A stretch of 6,173 nt of DNA from Lentisphaeria bacterium (GTDB lineage Bacteria > Verrucomicrobiota > Lentisphaeria > Victivallales > GWF2-50-93). The notes under the pieces were generated by a model that did not search any database, was not told the origin of the DNA, and saw only the letters and a program-made list of their open reading frames with translations. Shown one piece after another: positions 5,993 to 6,173 of the stretch (position 1 is the first letter of the stretch; every line of letters starts with the position of its first letter). Location of the stretch: positions 1 to 6,173 of the forward strand of contig JAGVIF010000376.1 in the NCBI GenBank assembly GCA_020056205.1. Direction: 5' to 3'. Both the position numbers and the translations under genes were made by a program.

Positions 5993-6065
5993 ATTTCGAA
6001 AAAAGTAACTCGGGTCTATTTGACCCGATAGCCGCGGGTCAAATAGACCCGCGCTACCTCGAAAT
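5993..6065. repeat. REPIN-like long inverted repeat, right end
   Basis: Two 17-bp arms, CGGGTCTATTTGACCCG (6011-6027) and its exact reverse complement (6035-6051), are separated by 7 nt. Each arm is itself a small hairpin (CGGGTC...GACCCG). The outer flanks continue the symmetry: GTAACT (6005-6010) against CGCTAC (6052-6057), and ATTTCGA (5993-5999) against TCGAAAT (6059-6065). Read on the minus strand, one unit starts with the classic GTAG head (6057-6054); the facing unit has GTAA. The plan matches the element at 8-63 although the stem bases differ. REP family membership is inferred from this layout. Confidence 0.7.
5999..6057 (-). terminator. Terminator-shaped hairpin upstream of the Ser/Thr kinase (possible attenuator)
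   Basis: In a leftward transcript the 17-bp perfect stem (6051-6035 with 6027-6011) is extended by GTAGC pairing with GTTAC across one G-A mismatch and one G-T wobble. Six T residues (6004-5999) follow immediately. This has the shape of an intrinsic terminator. It lies between a strong leftward promoter candidate and the kinase, so it could attenuate kinase expression or stop leftward transcription entering from the right. Function is inferred from structure only. Confidence 0.5.
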
Positions 6066-6173
6066 GCGCATTATAGAGAGCCAATTGCAAAAGTCAAAAC
6101 CAGCGCCGATGAAGGAGATTGTGAAATTCAGACGAGCCACAAAACCGGAGGCATACCCAAGGCGGTATGTCGA
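6064..6173 (+). CDS. Possible partial ORF running off the right edge
   Basis: A plus-strand frame is open from the ATG at 6064 to the window end (36 complete codons), with a basic C-terminal part (KFRRATKPEAYPRRYV). The same frame is open upstream through the whole REP-like element back to a TAA at 5983-5985. No Shine-Dalgarno precedes 6064. The YPRR segment faintly recalls the C-terminal tail of the 16S rRNA methyltransferase RsmG, but no other part of that family is visible, so I do not assign it. It also overlaps the strong leftward promoter candidate and may be chance. Confidence 0.2.
   Translation, partial: MRIIESQLQKSKPAPMKEIVKFRRATKPEAYPRRYV
6070..6097 (-). promoter_or_regulatory. Near-consensus sigma-70 promoter facing the Ser/Thr kinase
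   Basis: On the minus strand TTGACT (6097-6092) is followed after 16 nt by a perfect TATAAT (6075-6070). This is the best promoter match seen in the window. Transcription would start near 6063, so the mRNA would begin at the edge of the REP-like hairpin and reach the kinase ATG after about 195 nt. The spacer is one short of the optimum. Confidence 0.55.

Larger units (their letters stand above)
5869..6173. other. 305-nt region with no confident gene at the right end
   Basis: Reading leftward it holds a near-consensus promoter, a REP-like long hairpin followed by a T run, and then ~120 nt of leader carrying a Shine-Dalgarno and the start of a small ORF. The plus strand carries only a weak edge ORF. 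The leftward frame in line with the kinase is open from a TAG at 6018-6016 to its ATG at 5868. I see no tRNA or recognised riboswitch. Confidence 0.6.

Noticed and set aside
5993..6065. Terminal inverted repeat of an insertion sequence or a CRISPR repeat
   Set aside because: There is no transposase frame, no second terminal repeat with target duplication, and no regularly spaced repeat-spacer series. The structure is a single self-paired hairpin.

Overview
The window reads like a piece of a moderately AT-rich bacterial chromosome from a poorly characterised Gram-negative-type lineage. The organism guess is weak. It rests on the cluster of a DksA/TraR-like zinc-finger gene, lspA and miaA, the lysine-rich tail on the DksA-like protein, a Hanks-type kinase, a hybrid histidine kinase and REP-like intergenic hairpins. 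These fit uncultured Omnitrophota, Elusimicrobiota or other PVC-like groups, but none of them proves it.

Layout. Positions 8-63 hold a pair of inverted REP-like hairpins. Reading leftward from 2160 is a tight operon: a DksA/TraR-type zinc-finger protein with a long lysine-rich N-terminal tail (2160-1492), lspA (lipoprotein signal peptidase, 1495-977; 4-nt ATGA overlap) and miaA (tRNA dimethylallyltransferase, ending at 34). The miaA reading frame runs into a hexanucleotide repeat and then into the REP-like pair, so its last ~25 residues look acquired. A 118-nt divergent spacer (2161-2278) separates the operon from a rightward PHP-domain phosphoesterase (2279-3157). That gene runs tail-to-tail, with 56 nt of overlap, into a leftward hybrid sensor kinase built as CBS-CBS-HisKA-HATPase-REC (4712-3102). 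The sensor kinase is visibly more GC-rich than its neighbours. Next comes a leftward Ser/Thr protein kinase with an N-terminal zinc ribbon (5868-4840).

The right end (5869-6173) has no confident gene but is structured. A near-consensus sigma-70 promoter facing left (TTGACT-16-TATAAT, 6097-6070) sits just upstream of a near-perfect 23-bp hairpin made of two inverted REP-like units. A run of six T (6004-5999) follows in the leftward transcript. If that promoter drives the Ser/Thr kinase, the REP-like element is placed as a 5' attenuator. A 31-codon ORF with a good ribosome-binding site overlaps the kinase start.

Functional themes are housekeeping processing (lipoprotein maturation, tRNA modification, RNA polymerase modulation, nucleotide or RNA phosphoester hydrolysis) next to two unrelated signalling kinases. 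I see no complete mobile element, CRISPR array, tRNA, rRNA or obvious new multi-gene system. The most unusual content is the pair of REPIN-like elements and how they intrude on gene ends and leaders.
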